From: Oscillatoriales cyanobacterium RM2_1_1
GTDB lineage: Bacteria; Cyanobacteriota; Cyanobacteriia; Cyanobacteriales; Microcoleaceae
NCBI GenBank assembly: GCA_012033335.1
Contig: JAAURB010000015.1
Location: 1-64,000, forward strand
DNA length: 64,000 nt
Direction of reading: 5' to 3'
The stretch's first letter is position 1. Every line of letters starts with the position of its first letter. The translations under genes and the position numbers were made by a program. The notes beneath the pieces were generated by a model. The model was given only the letters and a program-made list of their open reading frames with translations, was not told the DNA's origin and ran no database searches. Shown in pieces: positions 44,927 through 53,454 of the stretch.

Positions 44927-46081
44927 ATGAACAGCATGACAACCAATCACCTGATCGAAATCGAAAATCTGGGCCAGAGTATCTGGATGGACAACCTGAG
45001 CCGGGACTTAATCAAGTCGGGGGAGCTCCAGCAGCTCGTGACCGAAAAAGGCATTCAAGGGATCACTTCTAATCCGGCAATCTTTGAGAAGGCCATTAAG
45101 GGCAATGCCATCTATGATGCTGATATTGAGGCAGGGATTGCCGCCGACAAGTCGGTGCTCGAGATTTATGAGTCTCTGGTGTTTGCGGATATTCAGGATG
45201 CCTGCGATATTTTCAAACCTGTTTATGATCGCACCAATGGCCTGGATGGCTATATCAGCATTGAGGTGCCACCGACCATGGCCCTCGATACCGAGAGTAC
45301 GATTCATGAAGCCATCCGATATTACCAGGCGATCAACCGGGAAAATGTCATGATCAAAATTCCGGGCACTTCCGAAGGTCTACCCGCCGTGGAGCGGGTA
45401 ATCGCCGAGGGGATCAATGTCAATGTCACCTTGCTGTTTTCGGTACAGAGCTATATCAATACGGCCTGGGCTTACATCAAAGGCTTAGAAGCCCGAGTCG
45501 CCAAAGGTCAGGATATCAGTAAGATTGCCTCTGTGGCTAGTTTTTTCCTCAGCCGAATTGATTCCAATATTGATGACAGGATCGACCAAAAGCTAGCGGG
45601 CATTGATGACATGAATTGCAAGGCCAAACTAGAAGCCGTCAAAGGAAAAGTGGCGATCGCCAATGCCAAAGTAGCCTATCAGGAATACAAAAAAATCATC
45701 CAGAGCGATCGCTGGAAAGCCTTGGCTGAAAAAGGCGCTAAGGTACAGCGGTTACTCTGGGCCAGTACCAGCACCAAAAATCCAGACTACAGTGATGTCA
45801 TGTATGTGGATGAATTGATTGGGCCAGATACGGTGAATACCTTGCCCCCGGCAACGATTGAGGCTTGTGCTGATCACTGTAGTGCTGACAGTCGGGTTGA
45901 AACCGACGTGGACAAGGCTTATCAATTGATCGAAAGCCTGAAAGACCCGGATGTGGATATCAATCTCGACCAGGTTATGGATGAATTGCTGACGGAGGGA
46001 ATCGACAAATTTGTCAAACCCTTTACTTCCCTAATGAGTTCTCTTGAGGAAAAAGTTCAGCAGCTAGCCCCGGTTAGTTAG
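44927..46081 (+). CDS. tal: Transaldolase
   Basis: Product of 384 aa. Motifs GIQGITSNPAIFEKAI and the Schiff-base lysine in ENVMIKIPGTSEGL; NVTLLFSVQSY and SVASFFLSRIDSNID follow. It transfers the three-carbon dihydroxyacetone unit between sugar phosphates in the non-oxidative pentose phosphate pathway. The length is that of the tal type linked with zwf/opcA in cyanobacteria. A second in-frame ATG 9 bp inside is possible. Confidence 0.95.
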   Translation: MNSMTTNHLIEIENLGQSIWMDNLSRDLIKSGELQQLVTEKGIQGITSNPAIFEKAIKGNAIYDADIEAGIAADKSVLEIYESLVFADIQDACDIFKPVYDRTNGLDGYISIEVPPTMALDTESTIHEAIRYYQAINRENVMIKIPGTSEGLPAVERVIAEGINVNVTLLFSVQSYINTAWAYIKGLEARVAKGQDISKIASVASFFLSRIDSNIDDRIDQKLAGIDDMNCKAKLEAVKGKVAIANAKVAYQEYKKIIQSDRWKALAEKGAKVQRLLWASTSTKNPDYSDVMYVDELIGPDTVNTLPPATIEACADHCSADSRVETDVDKAYQLIESLKDPDVDINLDQVMDELLTEGIDKFVKPFTSLMSSLEEKVQQLAPVS

Positions 46082-46230
46082 CCCAGACCTGACTTGAATC
46101 GTTGCGGGGTAGGTATCTTAGCCTGAGCCGTTGAGAACCCTGCCCCCTAGATGTTTATCACTGATTCAAGGTTGCCTTAGGATTGCTATAGTAAGCCCAA
46201 CCCTCCCTCACACAATCTAAATTTTTTTAG

Positions 46231-46260
46231 GTAAGTACACCACAGGTAAATACACCATGA
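46231..46260. repeat. 15-bp tandem repeat upstream of zwf
   Basis: GTAAGTACACCACAG and GTAAATACACCATGA, two adjacent imperfect units, immediately followed by the 12-13-bp array at 46276. Confidence 0.8.
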
Positions 46261-46275
46261 GTCTGCTAGACACCA

Positions 46276-46341
46276 GATTCTAGAATTGGATTCAAAACTA
46301 GATTCAAAATTAGACTCTAAAACTAATAGATTCTAAAACTA
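46276..46341. repeat. Five-unit 12-13-bp repeat upstream of zwf
   Basis: GATTCTAGAATTG, GATTCAAAACTA, GATTCAAAATTA, GACTCTAAAACTA, (ATA) GATTCTAAAACTA, ending 27 bp before the zwf ATG. Units differ by a few bases, so the array is older than the perfect doublets elsewhere. Confidence 0.85.
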
Positions 46342-46368
46342 AACGTTATTCAAATGAAGGAACTCTAG

Positions 46369-47898
46369 ATGGTCGCAGTATTGGAAAACCCGTTAAGAAT
46401 TGGCCTTCAGCAGGCCCGTGTTCCTGAACCTCAGATTCTTGTAATCTTTGGAGCCTCAGGGGATTTAACTCAGCGCAAGCTCGTTCCGGCCCTGTACCAG
46501 ATGCGCTTAGAGCGGAAATTGCCTGCAGAAATCACCATTGTTGGGGTGGCCCGACGGGAGTGGGAGCATGACTATTTCCGGGAACAGATGCGAATTGGGG
46601 TGGAAGAATACGGGGGAGGGCTCCAGTCTGAAGAAGCCTGGCAGGAGTTTGCTCAGGGTTTATATTACTGCTCCTCTGATATTGACAAGCCCGAGGATTA
46701 TCAAAAACTCAAAGCCTTCCTGAGTGAGCTAGACGAAAAGCGGGGAACCCGTGGAAATCGGGTATTTTACCTGTCCGTCGCCCCCCGTTTTTTTGGGGAA
46801 GCTACCGAACAGTTGGGGGCCGCCGGAATGCTGGCGGATCCGCAAAAACACCGCTTGGTGATTGAAAAGCCCTTTGGTCGAGATTTGAGTTCGGCTCAGG
46901 TGCTCAATCGAGTTGTTCGTCGGGTCTGTGCCGAAAACCAGGTCTATCGGATTGACCACTATCTGGGCAAAGAAACCGTTCAGAACCTGATGGTATTCCG
47001 CTTTGCCAACGCCATCTTTGAGCCCCTGTGGAACCGCCAATTTGTCGATCACGTTCAAATCACTGTGGCGGAAACCGTAGGACTCGAAGGCCGGGCCGGA
47101 TATTATGAAACGGCAGGAGCCCTGAGGGACATGGTGCAGAACCATCTGATGCAGCTATTTTCCCTGACCGTGATGGAGCCCCCCAATTCCCTGGATGCGG
47201 ATGCGATTCGCACCGAGAAAGTCAAAGCCGTCCAGGCCACTCGACTGGCTGATACCAGTAACTTAGAGCTATCGGCCATTCGCGGGCAATATACCGCCGG
47301 ATGGATGAAGGGGAAGCCGGTTCCTGGATATCGGGAAGAAGAAGGGGCCAGTCCCGAGTCTACAACGGGAACCTATGTGGCCCTGAAGCTACTGGTAGAT
47401 AACTGGCGCTGGAAGGGAGTGCCGTTCTATCTTCGCACCGGCAAACGAATGCCCAAGAAGGTTTCTGAGATCGCCATTCAATTCAAGGAAGTGCCTTTTT
47501 TGATGTTTCAGTCCGCGAGTAAGCAGGTCAACCCTAACGTTCTAGCCCTGCGGATTCAGCCCAATGAAGGGGTTTCGATGCGGTTTGAGGTCAAAACCCC
47601 TGGGGCATCCCTCAGAAGCCGATCAGTGGATATGGATTTCCGCTACGATACAGCCTTTGGCAAACCCAGCACCGATGCTTATGCTCGTCTATTGATTGAC
47701 TGTATGTTGGGGGATCAAACCCTGTTCACCCGCGATGATGAAGTTGAAGCGTCCTGGAGAGTGATCACACCGTTGTTGGAAGCCTGGGATGCTCCGGCAC
47801 CGCCAGAGACTATTCCCCTCTATGAAGCGGGAACCTGGGAACCTGTCGAAGCCGAATTGCTCCTGAACCGGGATGGTCGCCGCTGGCGCAGACTCTAG
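46369..47898 (+). CDS. zwf: Glucose-6-phosphate dehydrogenase
   Basis: Product of 509 aa. NADP site [20 protein letters not shown], substrate motif RIDHYLGKE with catalytic His-Asp neighbours, and [11 protein letters not shown]. It oxidises G6P to 6-phosphogluconolactone, the entry to the oxidative pentose phosphate pathway used in the dark and in heterocysts; in cyanobacteria it is redox-regulated through OpcA. The ribosome site AAGGAAC lies before the ATG. opcA follows in the same unit. Confidence 0.97.
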   Translation: MVAVLENPLRIGLQQARVPEPQILVIFGASGDLTQRKLVPALYQMRLERKLPAEITIVGVARREWEHDYFREQMRIGVEEYGGGLQSEEAWQEFAQGLYYCSSDIDKPEDYQKLKAFLSELDEKRGTRGNRVFYLSVAPRFFGEATEQLGAAGMLADPQKHRLVIEKPFGRDLSSAQVLNRVVRRVCAENQVYRIDHYLGKETVQNLMVFRFANAIFEPLWNRQFVDHVQITVAETVGLEGRAGYYETAGALRDMVQNHLMQLFSLTVMEPPNSLDADAIRTEKVKAVQATRLADTSNLELSAIRGQYTAGWMKGKPVPGYREEEGASPESTTGTYVALKLLVDNWRWKGVPFYLRTGKRMPKKVSEIAIQFKEVPFLMFQSASKQVNPNVLALRIQPNEGVSMRFEVKTPGASLRSRSVDMDFRYDTAFGKPSTDAYARLLIDCMLGDQTLFTRDDEVEASWRVITPLLEAWDAPAPPETIPLYEAGTWEPVEAELLLNRDGRRWRRL

Positions 47899-47987
47899 AT
47901 CCAGCTCGGAATTTGAACTTTACAAATTCCTCCTGCTTAACGTTAAATTCCGAATGCTACTTATCTTCAACCCTAAATCCTAATCCT

Positions 47988-49334
47988 ATGACGACATCAC
48001 TTGTTGCATTACAAAAGCCCAAAGATATTTCCCTGGGGGAAATTGAAGCCGAACTGAATAATATCTGGATCAGTCAGAGTGCCGATGGCGGCAAATCACC
48101 CACGGTAGCAACCCGAGCAGCTACCTTTAGTATGGTGATCTATGAACCTGAAGAATTTCAGCAACTGATGGCAGCGATGAGTTTTTATAAAGCCCCAATT
48201 GATGGGTTCCATGGCACAGAAACCCGAGAAGCTATCAAGCAGGCTCAAAAAGCTTTTAATCTAGATATCAATGGGCGGATTGATTCTGATACCCTGATCA
48301 GATTACGGGAAGAATATGAAAAACTGCCGGAGCAGCATAAAACCTTCCCGAATATTGATGCCCGAGGATTTAGCATCAGTGAGGCGATCGCCGCCCAAAA
48401 CCCCTGTCGGATTGTTACCCTCTGTCCCACCCTGGGAGAAGACACCGGAGTCACGGCTCAAGTCTCTGCCTATTGTCCAATCCGTCGCAAACAAGAAAGC
48501 CTGGTCTGCGCTGAATATATTACCCTGCGGGGCACAAAGGAAGCCATGGAACGGGTTAGCGACATTGTCGCTTCCCTGATGATCCCCGATCTACCCAAAT
48601 TTGTCTGGTGGAAGGCTACCCCAAATTCCGATCAGGAGCTATTCAAGCAGCTTTCTAGTGCCAGTAATTGCCTGATTGTGGACTCTTGCTATTTCAGTGA
48701 TCCGGAGTCAGAGCTACTGAAAATGCAGGACTTGATCGAGAACGAAATCTACATCGCAGATCTCAACTGGCATCGGCTCTTACCCTGGCAAGAATTGACC
48801 GCAGAAGCCTATGACGCACCCCAGCGTCGAGAAGCCCTGGCAGCAATTGATAACATTGCGATTGACTATGAAAAGGGTAACGCCGCCCAAGCCTTTATGT
48901 TTCTGGGGTGGCTGGCAAGCCGATTAGATTGGCAGCCGACCCATTTTACAGAAGAGGGCGGGGACTATGACTTAAAGTATGTCAAGTTCACAAATACAGA
49001 GGGCAAGGAGATCACAGCAGAGCTCGCCGCCATTCCTACTGCTGACTTAGGGGAAGTTCCTGGGGATTTGGTGGGGTTCCGATTAGTCTCTTTGAGTCAT
49101 CCAGAGGCAGACTGTTGTACGATTCTATGCTCAGAAACAACAGGCTGTATGCGGATGGAGGCGGGAGGTAGCGCCCAAACCTGCCGCACCGAACAGGTGA
49201 CAGCCACCTCCGATCAGAGGGCAGAATCCTTAATGACCCAGCAATTACAAAGCTGGGGTCGAAACCTGCTCTATGAAGAGAGCCTGGCCCTCACTGCAGA
49301 GATCTTGAAGTTGGCCTGTAACTTGCGCCCGTAA
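47988..49334 (+). CDS. opcA: G6PDH assembly/allosteric effector OpcA
   Basis: 448 aa when starting at the ATG at 47988; an upstream TTG (47913) is unlikely. It aligns with cyanobacterial OpcA (GEIEAELNNIWISQSADGG, SQNPCRIVTLCPT-like region AAQNPCRIVTLCPTLGED, CLIVDSCYFSDPESELLKM). Between about residues 60-110 there is a peptidoglycan-binding-like segment, GFHGTETREAIKQAQKAF followed by INGRIDSDTLIRLREEY, also present in other cyanobacterial OpcA. OpcA activates Zwf and responds to thioredoxin. The stop codon lies within the 13-bp repeat array at 49318. Confidence 0.95.
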   Translation: MTTSLVALQKPKDISLGEIEAELNNIWISQSADGGKSPTVATRAATFSMVIYEPEEFQQLMAAMSFYKAPIDGFHGTETREAIKQAQKAFNLDINGRIDSDTLIRLREEYEKLPEQHKTFPNIDARGFSISEAIAAQNPCRIVTLCPTLGEDTGVTAQVSAYCPIRRKQESLVCAEYITLRGTKEAMERVSDIVASLMIPDLPKFVWWKATPNSDQELFKQLSSASNCLIVDSCYFSDPESELLKMQDLIENEIYIADLNWHRLLPWQELTAEAYDAPQRREALAAIDNIAIDYEKGNAAQAFMFLGWLASRLDWQPTHFTEEGGDYDLKYVKFTNTEGKEITAELAAIPTADLGEVPGDLVGFRLVSLSHPEADCCTILCSETTGCMRMEAGGSAQTCRTEQVTATSDQRAESLMTQQLQSWGRNLLYEESLALTAEILKLACNLRP

Positions 49335-49380
49335 CTTGCGCCTATAACTGGTGCCCATAACTTGTATCCACAACTGGCCT
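49318..49380. repeat. Five-unit 13-bp repeat overlapping the opcA stop
   Basis: GTAACTTGCGCCC, GTAACTTGCGCCT, ATAACTGGTGCCC, ATAACTTGTATCC, ACAACTGGCCT. The first unit and the stop (49332-49334) are in the coding sequence; the rest is downstream and progressively divergent. Confidence 0.9.
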
Positions 49381-49405
49381 AGAGTCGTTTCATTCAGAAG
49401 TTTTC

Positions 49406-49429
49406 GGGGAAGCCACAGCGCGCTTCCCC
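49406..49429. other. Hairpin GGGGAAGC/GCTTCCCC between convergent genes
   Basis: 8-bp perfect stem, 8-nt loop, between opcA and the histidine kinase. Without T-run, so a weak terminator at best. Confidence 0.5.
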
Positions 49430-49448
49430 CAAGCTATTCCCATCCTGA

Positions 49449-50876
49449 TTAGTTCCGTAATATGGACTTAACGGGGTTCTGGGGTAAGAAAATTGTCAAG
49501 GTTGTGCCCAGATTGATCTCGCTTTCAATCTGGATATAACCTTGATGACGCTCAACAATGGCCCGGGCGATCGCCAATCCCAGACCTGAACCCGGAGTTT
49601 CAGCCCGACTTCGAGCCGGATCAACCTGGTAAAACCGATCAAAAATTTGAGGTAGGGCCTCCGGGGGAATTCCTATCCCCGTATCCCTGACTGTAATCTG
49701 GACTCCGGGCCTGAGGGGCGGACGCTTGGGTTTGATCCCGGACTGCAGACAAACGTTGACCTGACCCCCTGGGGGCGTATAGTGAATCCCGTTACTGATC
49801 ACATTGGTCAACAAACGAATCAGTTGATGCCAATCCCCTGCAATCGTGAAGGCTTCTGGGTCAATCTCCAGTCCCGCAGCCCCCACTCCGAAAGAATCCC
49901 CATTCTCACGGGATAAATCCAGGGTTAAATCAATCCCTTGGGCGATCGCCATGGCAGTTTGTTCTTCGATGACTTCAACCAGTAGAGCATCCAGGGGAAC
50001 TTCTTTGAATTCAGGCAACACCAGATTGCTGTCCTGTCGAGCCAGAAATAGCAAGTCCTCCACCAACCGACCCAAACGCCGGGTAATTCGTTCGATCACC
50101 TGTAATTGCTGCCGCTCTTGGGGGTTCAAATCAGGGTCGGTCAACGTCACTTGAACGTTCGTTTGAATGGTGGCGATGGGATTACGCAATTCATGGGACG
50201 CATCGGCAGTGAACTGTTTGAGTCGTTGAAAGGCATCTCGAATCGGAGCCATGGCCAGCCCTGACAACAACCAGCCAATCGCCGCAACGGAAATCACAGT
50301 CAAAATCAACCCCAAAGCTAAATCCACCATCAACTGGCGAGAGGGTTTTGTTACCTCAAACCAGGGATGGCTCACCCGCAGATAGCCCAAAACCTGTCGG
50401 CCAATTTGTACCCGATCCGTAACCTGCCTGAGCAACAGTTCTGGGCCCCCTGAGGCTGGGGGATTGACTCGTACCGTTTCATGGCGATTGGGATGGAGGG
50501 GCAGATTTAAGGGTTCAGAGAAGGTAGACCAGTATAATTCCCCCCTAGGACTAAACCATTCCAGATCAATCCGATCATCATCCGTGGCGGTAGCGTTATT
50601 GCGGAAACTATCTTCGATATTGACCTGTAGAGCCATCTCCAGCCCATGCAAGGTAGACCAATCAACCCGAGTTGGGGGGTTGTCTCCAACCTGGGCCAGG
50701 GGCTCAATCACCAGGGATCGCTCGACGACTTCTACGACATGGTTGAGGGTGTCGTCCACTCGTTCCACCAACGTCTGACGCACATAGAAGTAAAAACCAC
50801 TGACAAAAAGCAGGAGTAAAACCGCTGTAACACTGGTGTACCAGATGGCTAGACGTCGCCGAGTCGCTTGAAACAT
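49449..50876 (-). CDS. Membrane sensor histidine kinase (RppB/NrsS-like)
   Basis: Product of 475 aa. Two transmembrane helices (about 11-31 and 185-207) frame an extracytoplasmic domain of about 150 residues. Then come H-box KQFTADASHELRNPIATIQT (H228), N-box LLTNVISNGIHYTPPGG, G1 VRDTGIGIPPE, F-box and G2 GSGLGLAIARAIVE; all intact. The sensor part resembles the RppB/NrsS group, which senses redox or nickel in Synechocystis (moderate similarity by eye). No response regulator lies adjacent, so it is an orphan here. Confidence 0.88.
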   Translation of the reverse strand: MFQATRRRLAIWYTSVTAVLLLLFVSGFYFYVRQTLVERVDDTLNHVVEVVERSLVIEPLAQVGDNPPTRVDWSTLHGLEMALQVNIEDSFRNNATATDDDRIDLEWFSPRGELYWSTFSEPLNLPLHPNRHETVRVNPPASGGPELLLRQVTDRVQIGRQVLGYLRVSHPWFEVTKPSRQLMVDLALGLILTVISVAAIGWLLSGLAMAPIRDAFQRLKQFTADASHELRNPIATIQTNVQVTLTDPDLNPQERQQLQVIERITRRLGRLVEDLLFLARQDSNLVLPEFKEVPLDALLVEVIEEQTAMAIAQGIDLTLDLSRENGDSFGVGAAGLEIDPEAFTIAGDWHQLIRLLTNVISNGIHYTPPGGQVNVCLQSGIKPKRPPLRPGVQITVRDTGIGIPPEALPQIFDRFYQVDPARSRAETPGSGLGLAIARAIVERHQGYIQIESEINLGTTLTIFLPQNPVKSILRN

Positions 50877-50996
50877 GAATGATTATCCCCTGGGAAGGCT
50901 AGATAAATAACCCCTCAGGAGCCTAGAGTCAGTAAATAGGGTGGAACAAGCCATCTTGGCTGTTTTCTGGCAGGCTAATGAATTCAGCAGACCTGC

Positions 50997-51734
50997 CTAA
51001 TCAGCGTAGGCAATTCGCAGGCTTTGAATAAAAATCAGGGTAGAAACTCCAATAATTAAAATTGCCCAGAACCAATAGGGCAGGAATAACTGCTGGGCAA
51101 TTTGACCCGTATCAGATACCACCCCTCGTCCGCCAATCACGGCCTGGTTCATGAATAAATACCCCCGTTGATGATAGGTACTGACCAAGGCTTGCACCCC
51201 TAAAAACTGAATTGTCCAGCCCTGGAGCCATTGGGGGGTTTTCAGGGCAATGAATAGAATAGACAATCCCCAAACAGAAATCGCTACGATGCCAAACAGC
51301 GATCGCACCCAGATCAGCACCGACAGCAATAAGAGCACCCCCAAACCCACTAAGCAAAAATGAGCACTTTTGTAGCGGCGACTGGACATGATAAAAATTC
51401 CCCCGGCAAAGGCCGGCCCCAACGGGCCTCCAGCCGCCACCAGGGCATTGCCAATTCGACCCAGAAATAGGGCCCCGGAATGGATGGCATAGCCCGATCC
51501 ATTGGGAAACATCACCAGTTGTTTGAAACTTCCCCCCAGGAACAGCGCTGTCAGTCCATGACCCATTTCATGGAACCAGGTAGCCAGAATCGAAAACGGA
51601 TAGAGAATATAACTTCCCCAGGTAAATTGCCAGAGGAAAATCGTCACCAGCCCCGCCCCAATCAACCAACCTAATCCCATTTGATTGGGGCGCTTCGAGG
51701 AAAAATTATCCAATTCAAACTTAGAAGAATTCAT
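50997..51734 (-). CDS. M50 family membrane metallopeptidase-like protein
   Basis: Product of 245 aa, with about six hydrophobic helices. The zinc motif HEMGH (H55, E56, H59) lies in the second helix: ILATWFHEMGHGLTALFLGG. GGPLGPAFAGGIF corresponds to the second conserved block of the M50B group. The function could be site-2-type intramembrane proteolysis, but the usual DG motif of the third ligand is not clear, so activity is uncertain. Lies between a histidine kinase and the VWA gene, all on the minus strand. Confidence 0.85.
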   Translation of the reverse strand: MNSSKFELDNFSSKRPNQMGLGWLIGAGLVTIFLWQFTWGSYILYPFSILATWFHEMGHGLTALFLGGSFKQLVMFPNGSGYAIHSGALFLGRIGNALVAAGGPLGPAFAGGIFIMSSRRYKSAHFCLVGLGVLLLLSVLIWVRSLFGIVAISVWGLSILFIALKTPQWLQGWTIQFLGVQALVSTYHQRGYLFMNQAVIGGRGVVSDTGQIAQQLFLPYWFWAILIIGVSTLIFIQSLRIAYAD

Positions 51735-51794
51735 AGAAATGATTAAATAGTGAGTTTAAACAGTAAGTTTGAGGTGTGTAGGGTTTATAGGTCA

Positions 51795-51813
51795 GGGTTG
51801 GGTGACCCAACCC
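51795..51813 (-). other. Hairpin GGGTTGGG-TGA-CCCAACCC downstream of the VWA gene
   Basis: Perfect 8-bp stem, 3-nt loop, in the gap between VWA and M50 genes. Similar GGGTTGGGAAACCC hairpins are dispersed (near 32049). Confidence 0.5.
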
Positions 51814-51819
51814 GTAAAG

Positions 51820-51858
51820 CTACTTCAAGATATCTACTTCAAGATATCTACTTCAAGA
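51820..51858. repeat. 14-bp tandem repeat overlapping the VWA gene stop
   Basis: CTACTTCAAGATAT at 51820 and 51834, then CTACTTCAAGA at 51848. On the minus strand each unit carries TTGAAGTAG, so the TAG stop of the VWA gene (51848-51850) is the first of three identical stops in frame-shifted repeats. Confidence 0.92.
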
Positions 51859-53086
51859 CGGTTTTTGAGACAATCCGGGTTTTTTTGCGATCGCTCTCAG
51901 ACAGCTCTTCCCCTGATTGTAAACAGGTTGCACTGGTTTGTAAGACCGTTGCTGCATTTTGATCCCCCATTTGCAGGGCAGTTTTGGCGGCGGTTTGGAG
52001 CATGGTGGCGGCTCCAGCGCGATCGCCCTGTTGTAGCTTGGTTTCAGCGATTTGGGTCTGGCGATACTTGGCTAGGGCTAAAATATGGGGTTGAACCTGA
52101 GGATTCTGAGTCGGTCGATAGTCCTGAATCACATTGACAGTCACCGCCACCGGTTCAGAGAGCAAACCCTGGGCCCCAAGGGCAGGATCATCGTAACGAA
52201 TTTGCAACTGGGCAATAGTTTGGGGGCCAGGGGGAAGTTGACCAATGTAGAGATTTGCCAACACCACCCGTTCTAAATCCCGCATCAGATCTCCCAGGCG
52301 GACAACCCACTGATTGCCCTCAGGCTGCACTGGCAATTCAATAGTGTCTGGGGCCACCTGGGCAATGGGTTTGAGTTCTGCCAGGCGGACGCGGGGCATC
52401 AGAGAAAACTGCAAATAGGCATTGGTCAGGCCAACGGATTGCATCCGGCTAAATAACCGACTGAATTCATCAATGGCCTGTTCTGGGTGTTGAATATAGG
52501 CTAGAGAACCCCCAGCTTTATCGGCAATTTGTTCTAACACATCCTGGTTCCAATCATCTCCAAACCCAAATGTATTTAGGGTTAAGTTGTATTCTGCCGC
52601 CAGTTTGGCGAGCTTGAGACAGCGTTGATTGTCTCCATGTTCGTTTTCCCCATCGGTCAGGAGGAAGGCTTGAGAAATCCGTTCCTGTTTGCCTTTGCTG
52701 AGTTCTTCAATCCCCAGCTTCAAACCTTCATCAATGGCAGTTCCCCCTGAGGTTCTCAGCCTGTTAATCTCCCGCTTGATCGATTCAGCATTGGTAATTT
52801 CCTGGCTGGCGACCAGCACTTTGGCCCGATGGTCAAAGGCAACAATGGCAATGCGATCGCCCGGTTTCAAGCGATCAACTAGTTCTGCGGCGGCTTGCTT
52901 GACCGTCTCTAGGGGGCGACCATTCATGGAGCCACTGTGATCGAGGATCAAACAGAGATTCAAGGGCACATTCCGCGTCAGGGGATCGGCCACAGCAGAA
53001 ACAGAAATCGCAAGCTGTCGCTGGCTGCTGCCTTGGGTTGCGTCGAGATTGGGATCATTGAGCAGGGGCAAGAGACTGACGTTCAT
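51848..53086 (-). CDS. VWA-domain protein
   Basis: Product of 412 aa from ATG 53086, which matches the usual start of the family (MNVSLLPLLNDPNLDATQ); an upstream TTG start at 53134 is less likely. The von Willebrand A domain has the MIDAS motif LILDHSGSMNG, ...GGTAIDEGL..., FLLTDGENEHGDN. The rest contains a beta-rich middle part and a helical C-terminus (LALAKYRQTQIAETKLQQGD). It has no signal peptide, so is probably a cytosolic Mg-binding scaffold. Similar genes recur in cyanobacteria near protein-kinase/FHA genes; none here. Confidence 0.9.
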   Translation of the reverse strand: MNVSLLPLLNDPNLDATQGSSQRQLAISVSAVADPLTRNVPLNLCLILDHSGSMNGRPLETVKQAAAELVDRLKPGDRIAIVAFDHRAKVLVASQEITNAESIKREINRLRTSGGTAIDEGLKLGIEELSKGKQERISQAFLLTDGENEHGDNQRCLKLAKLAAEYNLTLNTFGFGDDWNQDVLEQIADKAGGSLAYIQHPEQAIDEFSRLFSRMQSVGLTNAYLQFSLMPRVRLAELKPIAQVAPDTIELPVQPEGNQWVVRLGDLMRDLERVVLANLYIGQLPPGPQTIAQLQIRYDDPALGAQGLLSEPVAVTVNVIQDYRPTQNPQVQPHILALAKYRQTQIAETKLQQGDRAGAATMLQTAAKTALQMGDQNAATVLQTSATCLQSGEELSESDRKKTRIVSKTVLK

Positions 53087-53454
53087 GGGGGTGACAAAGA
53101 ATATTACTAACGATATTACTAACGATTCTGGCAATCCAGGTTAAATGATTCGGGTTGCAGGGGCCATGGCTATATTCTTCTACATTAGCGTGAACTTTGT
53201 TTCCTGAGAGGAGAGAAAAGGACTATAGAATCCCCGAATAACCCACCAATTCAGTGATTCTAGGGTTGAGCGATGGAGCAGTTTTCCTGATGATTCTCCA
53301 GCAGGCATCTTGCCTGCACCACAGGATGCTGGCTGAATTTTTATCTGATTTGATTGAGGTGCCTTGAGGAACAATCCTCCATGACTCAGAATCAATGCCA
53401 CTTAGTACAGTAATCTAGAGACAATCCTGTAGTTTTTACGTTTACAAAAAACCG
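53087..53454. other. 368-bp divergent gap between VWA and proS
   Basis: Holds the 12-bp doublet at 53101 and a hairpin GCAGGCA-TCT-TGCCTGC at 53301-53317, whose core (GGCATCTTGCC) also occurs, inverted, at 63200-63212. No gene. Confidence 0.55.
53101..53124. repeat. 12-bp tandem duplication ATATTACTAACG
   Basis: Two perfect copies within the leader of the VWA gene, 15 bp from its ATG. Confidence 0.92.

Noticed and set aside
49406-49429. Terminator call for the hairpin between opcA and the histidine kinase
   Set aside because: No T-tract on either strand; recorded as hairpin only.
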